Counted from the stretch's first letter, positions 53,414 through 62,884 are shown. The stretch: 64,000 nt of DNA from Pedobacter heparinus DSM 2366 (GCF_000023825.1 NC_013061.1:1860001-1924000); one strand, 5' to 3'. Made by a program: numbers and translations. The notes: generated by a model not told the origin, from the letters alone.

Positions 53414-54382
53414 ATGTCACAGGAACAAGAAATAGAACACGTTCAATGTTTAATTATAGGTTCGGGACCTGCAGGGTATACGGCAGCAATTTATGCGGCC
53501 AGGGCAGATCTTAAACCGGTTATGTATACAGGTATGGAACCTGGAGGACAATTGACCCAGACCACTGATGTGGATAATTTTCCGGGCTATCCAAATGGGA
53601 TCATGGGCCCTGAAATGATGGAAGATTTCCGCAAACAGGCAGAACGTTTTGGTACTGATATCCGTTTTGGTTATGTAAGCGGGGTTGACTTTTCTACGCT
53701 GCCGCATAAAGTAATAGTTGATGATATCAAAACGGTTACTGCAGATACAGTCATCATTTCTACCGGTGCCACCGCCAAATGGCTTGGTCTTCCGAGTGAA
53801 CAAAAATACAATGGTTTTGGTGTTTCTGCCTGTGCCGTATGCGATGGTTTCTTCTTTAGGGGACAGGATGTGGCTATTGTTGGTGCGGGTGATACTGCAG
53901 CCGAAGAGGCAACTTACCTGGCAAAACTTTGTAAAAAGGTTTATATGCTGGTGCGCAGGGATGAGTTCAGGGCCTCGAAAGCTATGGTACACAGGGTGTT
54001 GAATACACCTAATATTGAAGTGATCTACAATACCGAGACCAGGGAAATCCTGGGCAATGGAAAAAATGTTACAGCGGTTAGGGTGGTAAATAACCAGACT
54101 GGTGCTGAAACTGATTTGCCGGTTGAAGGATTTTTTGTAGCCATTGGCCATAAACCCAATACGGATATTTTTAAAGGCTGGCTGGAGATGGACGATACCG
54201 GCTACCTGAAAACAATTCCAGGCTCTACAAAAACGAATGTTGAGGGGGTTTTTGCCAGTGGGGATGTACAGGATAGTTATTACCGCCAGGCCATAACGGC
54301 TGCGGGTTCTGGTTGTATGGCTGCGCTTGATGCAGAACGTTATTTAGCTGCTAAAGAACACGAAATAAAAGTCATTTCCTGA
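53414..54382 (+). CDS. trxB: Thioredoxin-disulfide reductase
   Basis: A 322-residue FAD flavoenzyme reducing thioredoxin with NADPH in the cytoplasm. The FAD dinucleotide motif is 'IIGSGPAGYTAAIYAARA', the redox pair C140-AV-C143 in 'SACAVCDGFFF', and the NADPH site 'VAIVGAGDTAAEEATYLA'. The C-terminal FAD contact is 'GVFASGDVQDSYYRQAITAAG'-like. It could supply electrons to the DsbD protein encoded 3 kb upstream through thioredoxin. A single gene with its own promoter and terminator. Confidence 0.96.
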   Translation: MSQEQEIEHVQCLIIGSGPAGYTAAIYAARADLKPVMYTGMEPGGQLTQTTDVDNFPGYPNGIMGPEMMEDFRKQAERFGTDIRFGYVSGVDFSTLPHKVIVDDIKTVTADTVIISTGATAKWLGLPSEQKYNGFGVSACAVCDGFFFRGQDVAIVGAGDTAAEEATYLAKLCKKVYMLVRRDEFRASKAMVHRVLNTPNIEVIYNTETREILGNGKNVTAVRVVNNQTGAETDLPVEGFFVAIGHKPNTDIFKGWLEMDDTGYLKTIPGSTKTNVEGVFASGDVQDSYYRQAITAAGSGCMAALDAERYLAAKEHEIKVIS

Positions 54383-54404
54383 TTATTAATAAAAAATAAA
54401 AACG

Positions 54405-54437
54405 GGCAGGACCATTTATAGGTTCTGCCTTTTTTTT
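54405..54437 (+). terminator. trxB terminator
   Basis: GGCAGGACC (54405-54413) pairs with GGTTCTGCC (54421-54429), one mismatch, followed by eight T. Confidence 0.88.
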
Positions 54438-54499
54438 GTGGTTTATTTATTAGGATTTTTTTTATCTTAGGCATAAAATCAATCCGATTATTGAGCACA

Positions 54500-56404
54500 A
54501 TGATGAAAAAACTATTAGCTATTGGTTTACTGGCCCTTTTGTATGTTCCTGTTTTTGCCCAAAATGATGTAAATATGGGAATTATCCCTGCTCCGGTGTC
54601 TGTAAAAAAAGGTGCAGGAACTTTTAAATTGGATAAGACTGTAGTTTTGATATCGAATGAGGTTAAAAATTCGAAATCGGCTGATCTTTTAAATGCTTTT
54701 ATTGTAAGCAAGGCCGGCTTTTCTTTAAGAGAAGCCAAATCTGCGATGGCCAATGAGCGGGCCATTGTACTGAGTTCTGCTGCTGCGGAACAATTGCCTG
54801 CCGAAGGTTATAAAATAAGCATAAACCCTAAAACCATTACCATTACCGGAAAGGCTGCGGGCTTATTTTATGGTGTACAATCTGTTATGCAGCTGATGCC
54901 GGACAAACAGCACAATGAGATCCTGATTCCTGCAGCTGAAATTAACGATTACCCAAGGTTTAAATACAGGGGCCTGCACCTGGATGTTGGAAGGCACGTG
55001 TTCCCTGTTGCTTTCATCAAGAAGTACATCGACCTGATGGCCCAGTATAAACTGAACAATTTTCACTGGCACTTAACTGAAGACCAGGGCTGGAGGATTG
55101 AGATTAAAAAATACCCTAAATTAACCGCTACCGCTGCCAGCAGAAACGGAACGATTATCGGGCACTACCCAGGTGTAAATAACGACGGAGAAGTTTATAA
55201 AGGTTTTTATACGCAAAATGAAGTAAAGGAAGTTGTAGCCTATGCTATGGCGAGGTTCATCAACGTAATCCCGGAAATTGAAATGCCGGGACATGCGAGT
55301 GCGGCAATTGCGGCTTACCCTGAGCTGAGCTGTTTCCCGGATAAAGACACCTTTGTGGCCGACGTTACACCCTGGGCAGGTTCGCGTAAAGGTAAGCAGG
55401 TACAGCAAACCTGGGGCGTATTCGACGACGTATTTGTACCCTCGGAAAATACCTTTAAGTTTTTGGAAGATGTTTTAGATGAGGTCATTGCGCTTTTCCC
55501 TTCTAAATACATCCACATCGGTGGGGATGAATCTCCTAAGAAATACTGGGAGCAAAGTGAGTTTTGCCAGAAATTAATCAAACAGCTGGGCTTAAAAGAT
55601 GAGCACGAACTGCAGAGTTATTTCATCCAGCGCATTGAAAAATATGTAAATTCTAAAAGCAGGAGCATCATAGGCTGGGATGAAATTTTAGAAGGAGGGT
55701 TGGCACCCAATGCAACTGTAATGTCCTGGAGAGGTGTAAAAGGGGGGATTGCAGCAGCGCAGCAAAAGCATGAAGTGATCATGACCCCAAATGCAGGTGG
55801 TCTGTATTTTGACCACAAGCAATCTGAATCTGCCGATGAACCCACCAATATCGGTGGTCTGGCACCTTATTCCAAATCATACAACTATGATCCGGTACCT
55901 GCCGAACTTGCACCTGATGAACAGAAATATGTGATAGGGGTGCAGGCAAATGTCTGGACAGAGTACATTCAAAGCGCTGCCAAAGTGGAGTACTTTTTGC
56001 TGCCCAGACTGTTCTCTTTATCGGAGATTGCGTGGAGCCAGGCTTCAGGTAAAGACTTTAAGAATTTTTCGGAAGAGCGCTTGCCTTTGCACCTCTCGAG
56101 GCTGGATAAAACAGGTACCAATTACTGGGTACCCACACCCTTAGGCCTGAATCAGAAAGTGCTGAACGGTGAAGATTTCAGCATTACCTTGAAAGAACCC
56201 ATCCCGGGAGCTAAGATTTATTATACCTTAGACCTGACCCGCCCTTCAGAAATAGGGGAACTGTATACCAAACCCATTAAAGTAAAAGTACCGAAAGGCC
56301 AGAAACAGATTTTGAAAACCATTGTTGTTACAGCAGCTGGTAAACGGAGTGTGGTAACTGAAACTATTTTAAACAACGGAAGTGCTGAAGTGGCCGCTAA
56401 ATAG
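54500..56404 (+). CDS. Beta-N-acetylhexosaminidase, GH20
   Basis: A 634-residue exported enzyme removing terminal N-acetylglucosamine or galactosamine. The start is taken at ATG 54500 (54503 also possible), not the in-frame TTG at 54491; the signal ends PVFAQ. A GH20b beta domain (~25-150) precedes the barrel, which contains 'LDVGRHVFPVAFIKKYIDLM', 'FHWHLTEDQGWRIEIKKYP' and the catalytic D343-E344 pair in 'HIGGDESPKKYW'. The C-terminal ~100 residues look like a chitobiase-type beta domain. A small lipoprotein gene follows 9 nt later. Confidence 0.94.
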   Translation: MMKKLLAIGLLALLYVPVFAQNDVNMGIIPAPVSVKKGAGTFKLDKTVVLISNEVKNSKSADLLNAFIVSKAGFSLREAKSAMANERAIVLSSAAAEQLPAEGYKISINPKTITITGKAAGLFYGVQSVMQLMPDKQHNEILIPAAEINDYPRFKYRGLHLDVGRHVFPVAFIKKYIDLMAQYKLNNFHWHLTEDQGWRIEIKKYPKLTATAASRNGTIIGHYPGVNNDGEVYKGFYTQNEVKEVVAYAMARFINVIPEIEMPGHASAAIAAYPELSCFPDKDTFVADVTPWAGSRKGKQVQQTWGVFDDVFVPSENTFKFLEDVLDEVIALFPSKYIHIGGDESPKKYWEQSEFCQKLIKQLGLKDEHELQSYFIQRIEKYVNSKSRSIIGWDEILEGGLAPNATVMSWRGVKGGIAAAQQKHEVIMTPNAGGLYFDHKQSESADEPTNIGGLAPYSKSYNYDPVPAELAPDEQKYVIGVQANVWTEYIQSAAKVEYFLLPRLFSLSEIAWSQASGKDFKNFSEERLPLHLSRLDKTGTNYWVPTPLGLNQKVLNGEDFSITLKEPIPGAKIYYTLDLTRPSEIGELYTKPIKVKVPKGQKQILKTIVVTAAGKRSVVTETILNNGSAEVAAK

Positions 56405-56413
56405 CCTATACAA

Positions 56414-57034
56414 ATGAAAACGATAAAATTTTTAATGAAGCCTGCCCTGTTTTTTGCAGGTATTGTTTTGATGGTTTCCTGCAGCGGAAATAAAGAAGAA
56501 AAGTCGCCTGTAAAAGTGCAGCCAGTAGCTGCAGAAAAAAAGACCGGCCCTTTTGCCTTTTATAAGGATATCAGTGTAAAACCCGGATTAAACTTTGAAG
56601 TCCTGAGCTGGGGCAAAGGAGTAGATAGCATTGGAGGCTATCTGATACTGATGTCCGATTCGGTGAGGAACAACTACAATTCTTTTTCAAACGAGCGGAA
56701 AGGGATCATTACCGATGCCTGGAATATGGATATGGACAATGACGGCAATCCTGAAATCTATATTGAGTTGCTGAGTAAGAAGAATGTACTGGATTTAAAT
56801 GTTTATGAATATGCAGGTGGTGAATTCAGGAAGATCACTTTTCCGCCACTGAGCAGTAACATGAAGAAAAACTATGCCGGCAATGATAAATTTATCATCA
56901 AAAATGGCGATCTGTTCCGTTCTTTTCCGGTAGTAAATCCAAAAGATACGACAATAAAACAAGGGGAAATGAAAATGATCCAGTACCAGTTAAACGGCAA
57001 TAGTTTTTCTGTAAACGAGGTTAAACAGGAATAA
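56414..57034 (+). CDS. Small lipoprotein of unknown function
   Basis: A 206-residue lipoprotein (lipobox 'LMVSCSG', Cys near residue 24, then a charged linker). 'NMDMDNDGNPEIYIELLS' resembles an FG-GAP-like calcium loop, and the surrounding repeats suggest a small beta-propeller or sandwich. I do not recognise a family. It lies 9 nt after the hexosaminidase gene, so the two are co-transcribed, possibly placing both at the cell surface. It converges on the LuxR regulator gene. Confidence 0.7.
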   Translation: MKTIKFLMKPALFFAGIVLMVSCSGNKEEKSPVKVQPVAAEKKTGPFAFYKDISVKPGLNFEVLSWGKGVDSIGGYLILMSDSVRNNYNSFSNERKGIITDAWNMDMDNDGNPEIYIELLSKKNVLDLNVYEYAGGEFRKITFPPLSSNMKKNYAGNDKFIIKNGDLFRSFPVVNPKDTTIKQGEMKMIQYQLNGNSFSVNEVKQE

Positions 57035-57053
57035 GCGGCCGCTTGTTGAAATG

Positions 57054-57686
57054 TCAGACCAGCCGGTTATTTTTAGCAACTTTAATGGCATCTGCTTTTG
57101 AGTTCACATCGAGTTTAAGGTAGATGTTCTTGATGTGTGTTTTTACGGTCTCAATCTCTATAAACAATTCATTTGCAATCTGAGACCTGTCTTTGCCCCT
57201 GCTCATCAGACTCAATATCTGGGTTTCTCTTTTGGTGAGTGGAGAATCGGGGTTTTTTTGCAGGGAAGTGATGACTTTTTTGGCAACATTGGGGCTCATA
57301 GGGCCGCCGCCCTGTAAAACATCCTTAATGGCTTCAATAATCTTTGAAGAAGGGGTGTTTTTTGTAAAGTAACCTGATGCACCATTGGCCAGGGCCTCCA
57401 GAATGATTTTTTCTGTTTCATGTACAGTTAACATAATGATATACACATCCGGCAAGGTTTTTTTTAGCAGCGGAAGCGCATCTATGCCATTGGTGCCTGG
57501 CATTTGTATATCCAGGATAATCACATCAGGGTTATCCCTGCCGATCTTTTGCCTTGCGGCATCAAAGGAGGGGTAGGTATTGACTACCTGATAAGGGGAG
57601 GTATTGTTGATCAGATAGGTATAGCCTTCTCTGATGGTTTGATCATCTTCTATGATAACTACTCTTGCTTCTGCCTGATTCTGCAT
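57054..57686 (-). CDS. NarL/LuxR-type response regulator
   Basis: A 210-residue regulator. The receiver has an acidic pair in 'IIEDDQTIREGY', phosphoacceptor D59 in 'VIILDIQMPGTNG', and Lys in 'SGYFTKNTP'. The LuxR helix-turn-helix is 'LTKRETQILSLMSRGKDRSQ' followed by 'ETVKTHIKNIYLKL'. It starts 44 nt inside the kinase gene, so it is translated with it. Together they form a split version of the propeller-based one- or two-component systems of Bacteroidota. Target genes unknown; the GH20 operon is the nearest candidate. Confidence 0.92.
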   Translation of the reverse strand: MQNQAEARVVIIEDDQTIREGYTYLINNTSPYQVVNTYPSFDAARQKIGRDNPDVIILDIQMPGTNGIDALPLLKKTLPDVYIIMLTVHETEKIILEALANGASGYFTKNTPSSKIIEAIKDVLQGGGPMSPNVAKKVITSLQKNPDSPLTKRETQILSLMSRGKDRSQIANELFIEIETVKTHIKNIYLKLDVNSKADAIKVAKNNRLV

Positions 57687-60597
57687 TTTTTGATGTTTTA
57701 AATTTAACAGAGAGCGCTATTGTTGTTCCTTTAGTATTGGAGATAATGTTTAAAATTCCATTGATCCGGGCGGCCCGGACATTCATATTGTTGATCCCAT
57801 GACCGTTTCCGGCAGATGCTACATCGAAACCAGTCCCGTTATCATCAAGCCTGATGTCTAAAACATCATGGGCCATCTTTGCTGTAAATTTAACATGATC
57901 TGCTTTTGAGTGTTTTAAGGCATTGTGTATGGCCTCCTTAAAGATCATCAGGATATTCCTGCTCATTTCGAGTGAAAGCCTGCTGTCCGTGTCATTCAGG
58001 GAAGTTTCTTCTTCAAAAAGTATGGGCGTTCCGTTAAACATCTCCTGTCCAAATTCCCTGATATGGGTCAGCAATTCACATAAGGTATCGTGTTTTGGGT
58101 TTAAAGACCAGAGGATATCTTTTGTTCCGGTATACAATTCGTTCACATTGGTTTTTATTTTTTGTATGATTGCCCTTTTTTCGGTGTCATCCTGATCAGT
58201 CATACTGGTTAATACTTCTGATAAGACGGAGATTCGGGTAAGTTTGTTACCAAGATCGTCGTGAAAATCTTCTGCAGTTTGTTTTCTGATCTTAAACTGC
58301 TCTTCCAGTTTTATTTTGAGCCGCAATCTGCGTTGTCTTTCGTTCAGGTTGATGATGACGTATACCGAAAGTATGATCAGCAAAAGGATAACCAAGAGGA
58401 TAAAGATCTTAAAAATGGCGGTCTGATAATAAGGCGGGGTAATTTGGAACTGGATGGCTGCGGTATTGCCAGATTCGATTCCGGAAACAGTAAGGGCTTT
58501 AACCTGAAAGGTATATTTACCGGGTGGCAGGGCCGTATAATTGATAGAAGAATTGGCAGCGGGTTTACTGTACGTGGTATCCAGTCCGATTAACCTGTAG
58601 GTATACATCAATGCTTTAGGATTGGTCAGGTAAATACCTGTAAAGTTGATGTTCAGGTGATTGTGGTCATAAGGCAGTGTTATTTCCTGGTTCAGTTCAC
58701 GCTCTTTGTAGGTAATTTGCAGGTTATTCTGATCTCCTTTTTTGTTTTGGGACAAAACACCTGCTGAGTTGATGAAAACGTAGGGTGTGCCCGCTACTGA
58801 GGGACTTATTTTGTTGTAATGAACAATTGCTCCTTTGGTTGTTCCTATCCAGATTTTGTCATCTTTCTCCAGAATTGCATTTTGGTTGCATTCAACAAGT
58901 AAGGCATTCCCGTCATTGCCTTTGATCAGGCTATGGTCTTTTGAGTTCAGCCGGTTTATGCCCCTGCCGGTCCCTATCCAGATTGTTCCCCTTTTATCGA
59001 GGAGCAAGCTATAGATGTGGTCAGAAAAAAGTCCGTTTTTAGTACTCAGCTGTTTAACTTTTCCGGTTACTGTATCCCATATGATCAGGCCATTGTCGGC
59101 CGTTCCAAAAAAAACATCAGGACCATTTTTGAGCATCGCTAAAATGCTTGAGCCTTCAATGAGCCTGAACTTTAACCGTTTGATCTCTTTTTTATGGTTA
59201 ACCAGGTAAGCACCGTTCTGCGTACCGGTTATTATCGAATCTTTACCTATTTCAAGTAAACTGCTGCCAAACCGGGGGCTGATTCGGCTTATTTTTTTGC
59301 TGAGGTTGTCTACCATAAAACAGCCGGTATTTGTAGATAACCAGATGTTGTGGTCCCTGTCTTCCATAATGGCATTACAGGCTATACCGCGACTTTCATG
59401 GTCTATGCGTTTAAACCTGTTTTTATGATAAAGCCATAAACCACCACCCACTGTACCTACCCATATATCATTTTTGCTGTCTTTTAACAATACATTGATC
59501 CTTTTTGTATCCTCATTGTCGGAAGGGATGCTGATCCTTCTGATCTGGTTGTTTTGCTGGCTAAACAGGCCATCGTAAGTGCCCAGCCAGATTTCGTCTG
59601 GTTTGGGGCCATTCACAATACTCATTACAATATTGTTCTGTAAGCCCTGCGATTCGTCGAATGTGACATAACCATTGCTGTTAAACCTGTAAATCCCTGA
59701 GCCGTCTGTACCAAACCAGATGTTGTTTTCTGCATCCCTGAATATTTGTTTAACCACATTATCGGTAAATCCATTTTTAGCATTAAAATAGATTTCATGA
59801 TCTGTGCTGATGTACCAGGCGCCCTTGTTTGTACCCAGCCAGATATTTCCTTTTTCGTCCTGCAGGATTGCTGTAGCTTTTTTAATCTTACCGGCATACC
59901 TGCTGAGCAGTTTTCCGTGTTCTGACAGGAATATGCCAGTGGTTGTCAGCAACCAGATTTTATCTTTAACAAATTTATCTATTAAAAGCCCGGTGACCAC
60001 TAAATTTTTTACAGCAGCCCCAGTTATTTTAGCCTGCCATTTGTTTCCTTCCAGGCTGTATATGCCATGTGTATATACTGCTGCCCATATTTTTCCGCCC
60101 TGGTCGGTAGTCAGGGTGGTTACCATTTCGGCTGTGTCGCGGCTAATGTTTACGCGTTCAGTTGCGGACCTGTTTGTTTTAAAAAGATGCCGGTCTGACA
60201 GGCCATATACCATGTTGCCGGTGCCGGCAACCAACATGTCAGTCCAGTTGTTTGTCTCCTTGTAATGATAAAAGGAAAAGCCGTTATAAGCAGATAACCC
60301 TCGTCCGGAACCAATAAAGAGGCTATTTTGGTCATTTACTGCCAGCGATAAAATAAAATTGCTGTTTAAGCCGTCAGTTTTCCCAAAATTAATGAACTGG
60401 TTACCATTGAAACAGCTTAGTCCCCCCAAAGTGGCTATCCATAACCGTCTTTGTTTGTCCTGGGTAATGGCCGTTACCTGCGACTGGACCAGACCGTCCT
60501 CGATATTGTAATGCTCAAAGTTGTACCGCTGACTGAAGGCCTGAAGACCACTGGCAAGCAGGAAAAGCATCACAAAAATTCTTTTGATATCAGACAC
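57643..60597 (-). CDS. Propeller-domain sensor histidine kinase (Reg_prop, Y_Y_Y, HisKA_3)
   Basis: A 984-residue kinase. The start codon is GTG at 60597; a later ATG (60570) is possible. Order: signal ending AFSQ; about 14 two-component-propeller blades between ~25 and 640 ('KIWAAVYTHGIYSLEG', 'NIWFGTDGSGIYRFN', 'TIWIGTGRGINRLN'); a Y_Y_Y domain (~650-730); one membrane helix ('IFILLVILLLIILSVYVII'); NarX-type HisKA_3 with H779 in 'AEDFHDDLGNKL'; and HATPase with 'IFKEAIHNALKH' and 'DDNGTGFD'. In hybrid systems such sensors bind oligosaccharides; here the receiver and output domains sit in the next gene. Confidence 0.9.
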   Translation of the reverse strand: MSDIKRIFVMLFLLASGLQAFSQRYNFEHYNIEDGLVQSQVTAITQDKQRRLWIATLGGLSCFNGNQFINFGKTDGLNSNFILSLAVNDQNSLFIGSGRGLSAYNGFSFYHYKETNNWTDMLVAGTGNMVYGLSDRHLFKTNRSATERVNISRDTAEMVTTLTTDQGGKIWAAVYTHGIYSLEGNKWQAKITGAAVKNLVVTGLLIDKFVKDKIWLLTTTGIFLSEHGKLLSRYAGKIKKATAILQDEKGNIWLGTNKGAWYISTDHEIYFNAKNGFTDNVVKQIFRDAENNIWFGTDGSGIYRFNSNGYVTFDESQGLQNNIVMSIVNGPKPDEIWLGTYDGLFSQQNNQIRRISIPSDNEDTKRINVLLKDSKNDIWVGTVGGGLWLYHKNRFKRIDHESRGIACNAIMEDRDHNIWLSTNTGCFMVDNLSKKISRISPRFGSSLLEIGKDSIITGTQNGAYLVNHKKEIKRLKFRLIEGSSILAMLKNGPDVFFGTADNGLIIWDTVTGKVKQLSTKNGLFSDHIYSLLLDKRGTIWIGTGRGINRLNSKDHSLIKGNDGNALLVECNQNAILEKDDKIWIGTTKGAIVHYNKISPSVAGTPYVFINSAGVLSQNKKGDQNNLQITYKERELNQEITLPYDHNHLNINFTGIYLTNPKALMYTYRLIGLDTTYSKPAANSSINYTALPPGKYTFQVKALTVSGIESGNTAAIQFQITPPYYQTAIFKIFILLVILLLIILSVYVIINLNERQRRLRLKIKLEEQFKIRKQTAEDFHDDLGNKLTRISVLSEVLTSMTDQDDTEKRAIIQKIKTNVNELYTGTKDILWSLNPKHDTLCELLTHIREFGQEMFNGTPILFEEETSLNDTDSRLSLEMSRNILMIFKEAIHNALKHSKADHVKFTAKMAHDVLDIRLDDNGTGFDVASAGNGHGINNMNVRAARINGILNIISNTKGTTIALSVKFKTSKNAESGRSKSSYHRR

Positions 60598-60659
60598 AGT
60601 TTAAAAAATATGCAGTTTTTACCATTTGTAAATATAATTATCAATGCAGGGTTAAAAAT

Positions 60660-60675
60660 CACCCTTTAAGGGGTG
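60660..60675. repeat. CACCC/GGGTG hairpin in the kinase-VOC intergenic region
   Basis: A 5-bp stem CACCC/GGGTG with loop tttaag. Further C4/G4 motifs follow in the same 274-nt gap: CCCTT-C-AAGGG at 60784-60794 and two TATAGGGG copies at 60845-60861. Role unknown. Confidence 0.4.
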
Positions 60676-60819
60676 GTTTTTGTTGTTGCACCTTGTTCCG
60701 GATTTTTAATCAGCTTGATTGAGTTCAACTCAAATCAATAACCACTAACGAAATAACAAATATATATTAAAATAAAAAAATACCCCTTCAAGGGTTAGTG
60801 TTATTTGTTGGTATTTTTT

Positions 60820-60827
60820 TAAATTTG
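60820..60827 (+). promoter_or_regulatory. Probable -7 box of the VOC-AraC operon
   Basis: TAAATTTG matches TAnnTTTG, 44 nt before the ATG at 60872. No TTG at the normal distance was seen, so the promoter may need an activator. Such an activator could be the AraC protein encoded downstream. Confidence 0.5.
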
Positions 60828-60844
60828 TTTAATCTTCAGTTAGT

Positions 60845-60861
60845 TATAGGGGCTATAGGGG
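60845..60861 (+). repeat. Two TATAGGGG direct copies in the leader
   Basis: TATAGGGG occurs at 60845-60852 and 60854-60861, separated by one base, 10 nt before the VOC start. They may act as a translation or regulatory element. Confidence 0.5.
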
Positions 60862-60871
60862 TATAATAAGT

Positions 60872-61234
60872 ATGGACTTTAATCAGGGTTACAAGGTTAT
60901 TTTTGTTAATTGTGAAGAAACTGCTTTGCATTTCTTTTCGAATGTCCCTGGCTTTAAGCTATATGAGAAAATTGAGATCCAGGGCCGGCAATGCCCTATA
61001 ATGCAATTAAAGAACGGAGATTTTATGATGCTGGTAGAAAAGGAAGCTGTTGAACCAGAGACGATTGTTTTAAAAACGGATGATTGTTTAAGGGATTACC
61101 ATCTGCTTAAAAAGAGAAGCATAGCCACATTAACCAAGCCACGCTATGTTGATAATGGGCTTGAACTGTGTTTTTCAGATCCTACGGGCAATCATTTTAT
61201 TGTGCTTGAAGAACGTGATTATACCGATGCCTGA
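60872..61234 (+). CDS. Glyoxalase/VOC-superfamily protein
   Basis: A 120-residue cytoplasmic protein of the vicinal oxygen chelate fold. 'ALHFFSNVPGFKLYEKIEIQ' is the first beta-alpha-beta unit, and 'LCFSDPTGNHFIVLEER' is the typical C-terminal strand with a metal-type Glu. Members include glyoxalases, dioxygenases and antibiotic-binding proteins, so the activity cannot be assigned. The AraC gene follows 15 nt later. Confidence 0.75.
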   Translation: MDFNQGYKVIFVNCEETALHFFSNVPGFKLYEKIEIQGRQCPIMQLKNGDFMMLVEKEAVEPETIVLKTDDCLRDYHLLKKRSIATLTKPRYVDNGLELCFSDPTGNHFIVLEERDYTDA

Positions 61235-61249
61235 GGGCCAAAATAACCG

Positions 61250-62110
61250 ATGATGAAGTATAACAGGATCCTGATCAATAAGAATGAGATCATAAGTGAA
61301 GTTACTTGTGATGCCTATTATCCGATGCTTACGGGAAAGTATGCTTTTAATGTAGTATTTAATGGCGAAGCAAACTATACCATCGAGAAGCGGCAGATCA
61401 CCCTTGTGCCCGGAAGTTTTATTTTCCTGAACCACGATACCTGTTATTCCCATAAAATAGATTCATCAGTAGAGGTAAACACACTTTCTGTGCTGTTTGA
61501 TCCTGGTTTTGTGCAGGATTTTGAATATTCCTATCGGGCTGAAGCAAAAAAACTGCTGGACAATCCTGCCGACCTGAAAAGTGGGCAGCCGCGTTTTATG
61601 GAATCAATTTATACGCTCCAGGGCGATGTTAAATTTAATTTACAGCACCTTACCCGACATTTGGAAAGCGGTACCAATGACCAGCTGCTTTTAAACGAGT
61701 ATTTACACCATTGCCTGATCAATTATTATAACCTGTACCATTCAGAAATAGAGCGCAGGGAAGCTGCCCTGAAATTTTTGAGCCGTACCACCAAAACGGA
61801 GATCATAAGAAGGTTGTCAATTGCTAAAGATTATATGATCAGCAATTACAACAAGAGCATACGCCTTGACGACATTGCACAGATGGCCTGTTTATCGGTT
61901 AATCACTTGCTGCGTACTTTTAAGCAGGCCTATCAGCAATCGCCCCACCAGTTTCTTACCAAGATCAGGCTCCAGCAGGCAAAGCACCTGTTAAAGCATA
62001 CCGACTATCCGGTAAACGAAATTGTAGATATAGTAGGCTTTGAATGTCCAAGCTCATTTATCAGGCTGTTCAGAAACGCTTTCAATGTTACGCCAGGTCA
62101 GTACAGGTAA
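61250..62110 (+). CDS. AraC-family transcriptional regulator
   Basis: A 286-residue regulator. The N-terminal ~150 residues have a cupin-like ligand domain ('KRQITLVPGSFIFLNHDTCY'). The C-terminal double helix-turn-helix begins 'IAKDYMISNYNKSIRLDDIA' and contains 'CLSVNHLLRTFKQAYQQSPH' and 'VGFECPSSFIRLFRNAFNVT', ending 'PGQYR'. It is in an operon with the VOC gene and may control it. Inducer unknown. Confidence 0.9.
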   Translation: MMKYNRILINKNEIISEVTCDAYYPMLTGKYAFNVVFNGEANYTIEKRQITLVPGSFIFLNHDTCYSHKIDSSVEVNTLSVLFDPGFVQDFEYSYRAEAKKLLDNPADLKSGQPRFMESIYTLQGDVKFNLQHLTRHLESGTNDQLLLNEYLHHCLINYYNLYHSEIERREAALKFLSRTTKTEIIRRLSIAKDYMISNYNKSIRLDDIAQMACLSVNHLLRTFKQAYQQSPHQFLTKIRLQQAKHLLKHTDYPVNEIVDIVGFECPSSFIRLFRNAFNVTPGQYR

Positions 62111-62256
62111 AATCGCGTTAAATTAAATAGATTTAACATTTAGTAAACATAATGGTGATTTTCGCTTATTGACGGATGGCTTGTTAAAGTAAATTTGAAG
62201 CAGGAAACCCAGTATATAAGTTTGGATGAATTTAATTTGGGTTAGTTAATAATAAG

Positions 62257-62287
62257 GTCATCCGAAGAGTCCGGATGACTTTTTTTA
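62257..62287. terminator. Terminator between the AraC gene and the ECF operon
   Basis: An 8-bp stem GTCATCCG/CGGATGAC (62257-62264, 62272-62279) with a seven-base loop, followed by seven T on the + strand. The last T bases overlap the end of the minus-strand membrane gene. Confidence 0.88.
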
Positions 62288-62884
62288 TGCCCCTTCTTTA
62301 AACTGGCTGCCCAGACGTTCAAACTTTTCGATCAGCAAAGCTATCCTTTCTTTTTCCCTTTTCATTACTGCCCTGCGCACCAGGGTAGAACAGAAAACCA
62401 TCCAGCCAAAGGTTAGCAAAACAATCAGACATTGCAGCCAGGTGTCAAAATAAGTCAGTATTTCCAGGAAATAGAAGATGATGCCCAGGCTTAAGGCAAT
62501 GGCATATATCCAGTACAGTTTATTATACAGGTTAAAGCGGTTGATCTGGTAAAGTTTTAAATTGACCAGGAATTCGTTAGGGTGCGTGGTAAAATCGTTT
62601 TTCGAGATTAACCGGTGCCCCCTGTACAACATGAAGGTGGTAGCCGCAATGGCCGTTAAAAAAATAAATATCCCTGCGTAGGTGGTCCATGACTGAAAAT
62701 CAAAGAACAGCCATAAACAGCTTATGGCTATAAATGACAAGAGCATTCCTGTGATGTTCATTACGGATTTGTTGCGAATGGAATTTACTTCCTTTTTGGC
62801 TTGCGTCAGCATTTCCTCAGATGAGATCTTTACCTCAACAGAATGTGATTGCCAAAGCGATTGTATGTGATCAAATTCTTGCAT
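62285..62884 (-). CDS. Membrane protein, probable anti-sigma partner of the ECF factor
   Basis: A 199-residue inner-membrane protein with four predicted helices: 'VMNITGMLLSFIAISCLWLF', 'YAGIFIFLTAIAATTFMLY', 'LYWIYAIALSLGIIFYFLEI' and 'WLQCLIVLLTFGWMVFC'. The N-terminal ~40 residues are cytoplasmic ('EFDHIQSLWQSHSVEVKISS') and could hold the sigma factor, but no anti-sigma domain with a known signature is evident. It overlaps the sigma gene by 14 nt, the usual arrangement for sigma and anti-sigma genes. The function is inferred from that context. Confidence 0.7.
   Translation of the reverse strand: MQEFDHIQSLWQSHSVEVKISSEEMLTQAKKEVNSIRNKSVMNITGMLLSFIAISCLWLFFDFQSWTTYAGIFIFLTAIAATTFMLYRGHRLISKNDFTTHPNEFLVNLKLYQINRFNLYNKLYWIYAIALSLGIIFYFLEILTYFDTWLQCLIVLLTFGWMVFCSTLVRRAVMKREKERIALLIEKFERLGSQFKEGA

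Noticed and set aside
53450..54151. Open frame of 233 codons on the minus strand opposite trxB
   Set aside because: The translation is low-complexity and Cys/His-rich with no family features; trxB on the other strand is certain.
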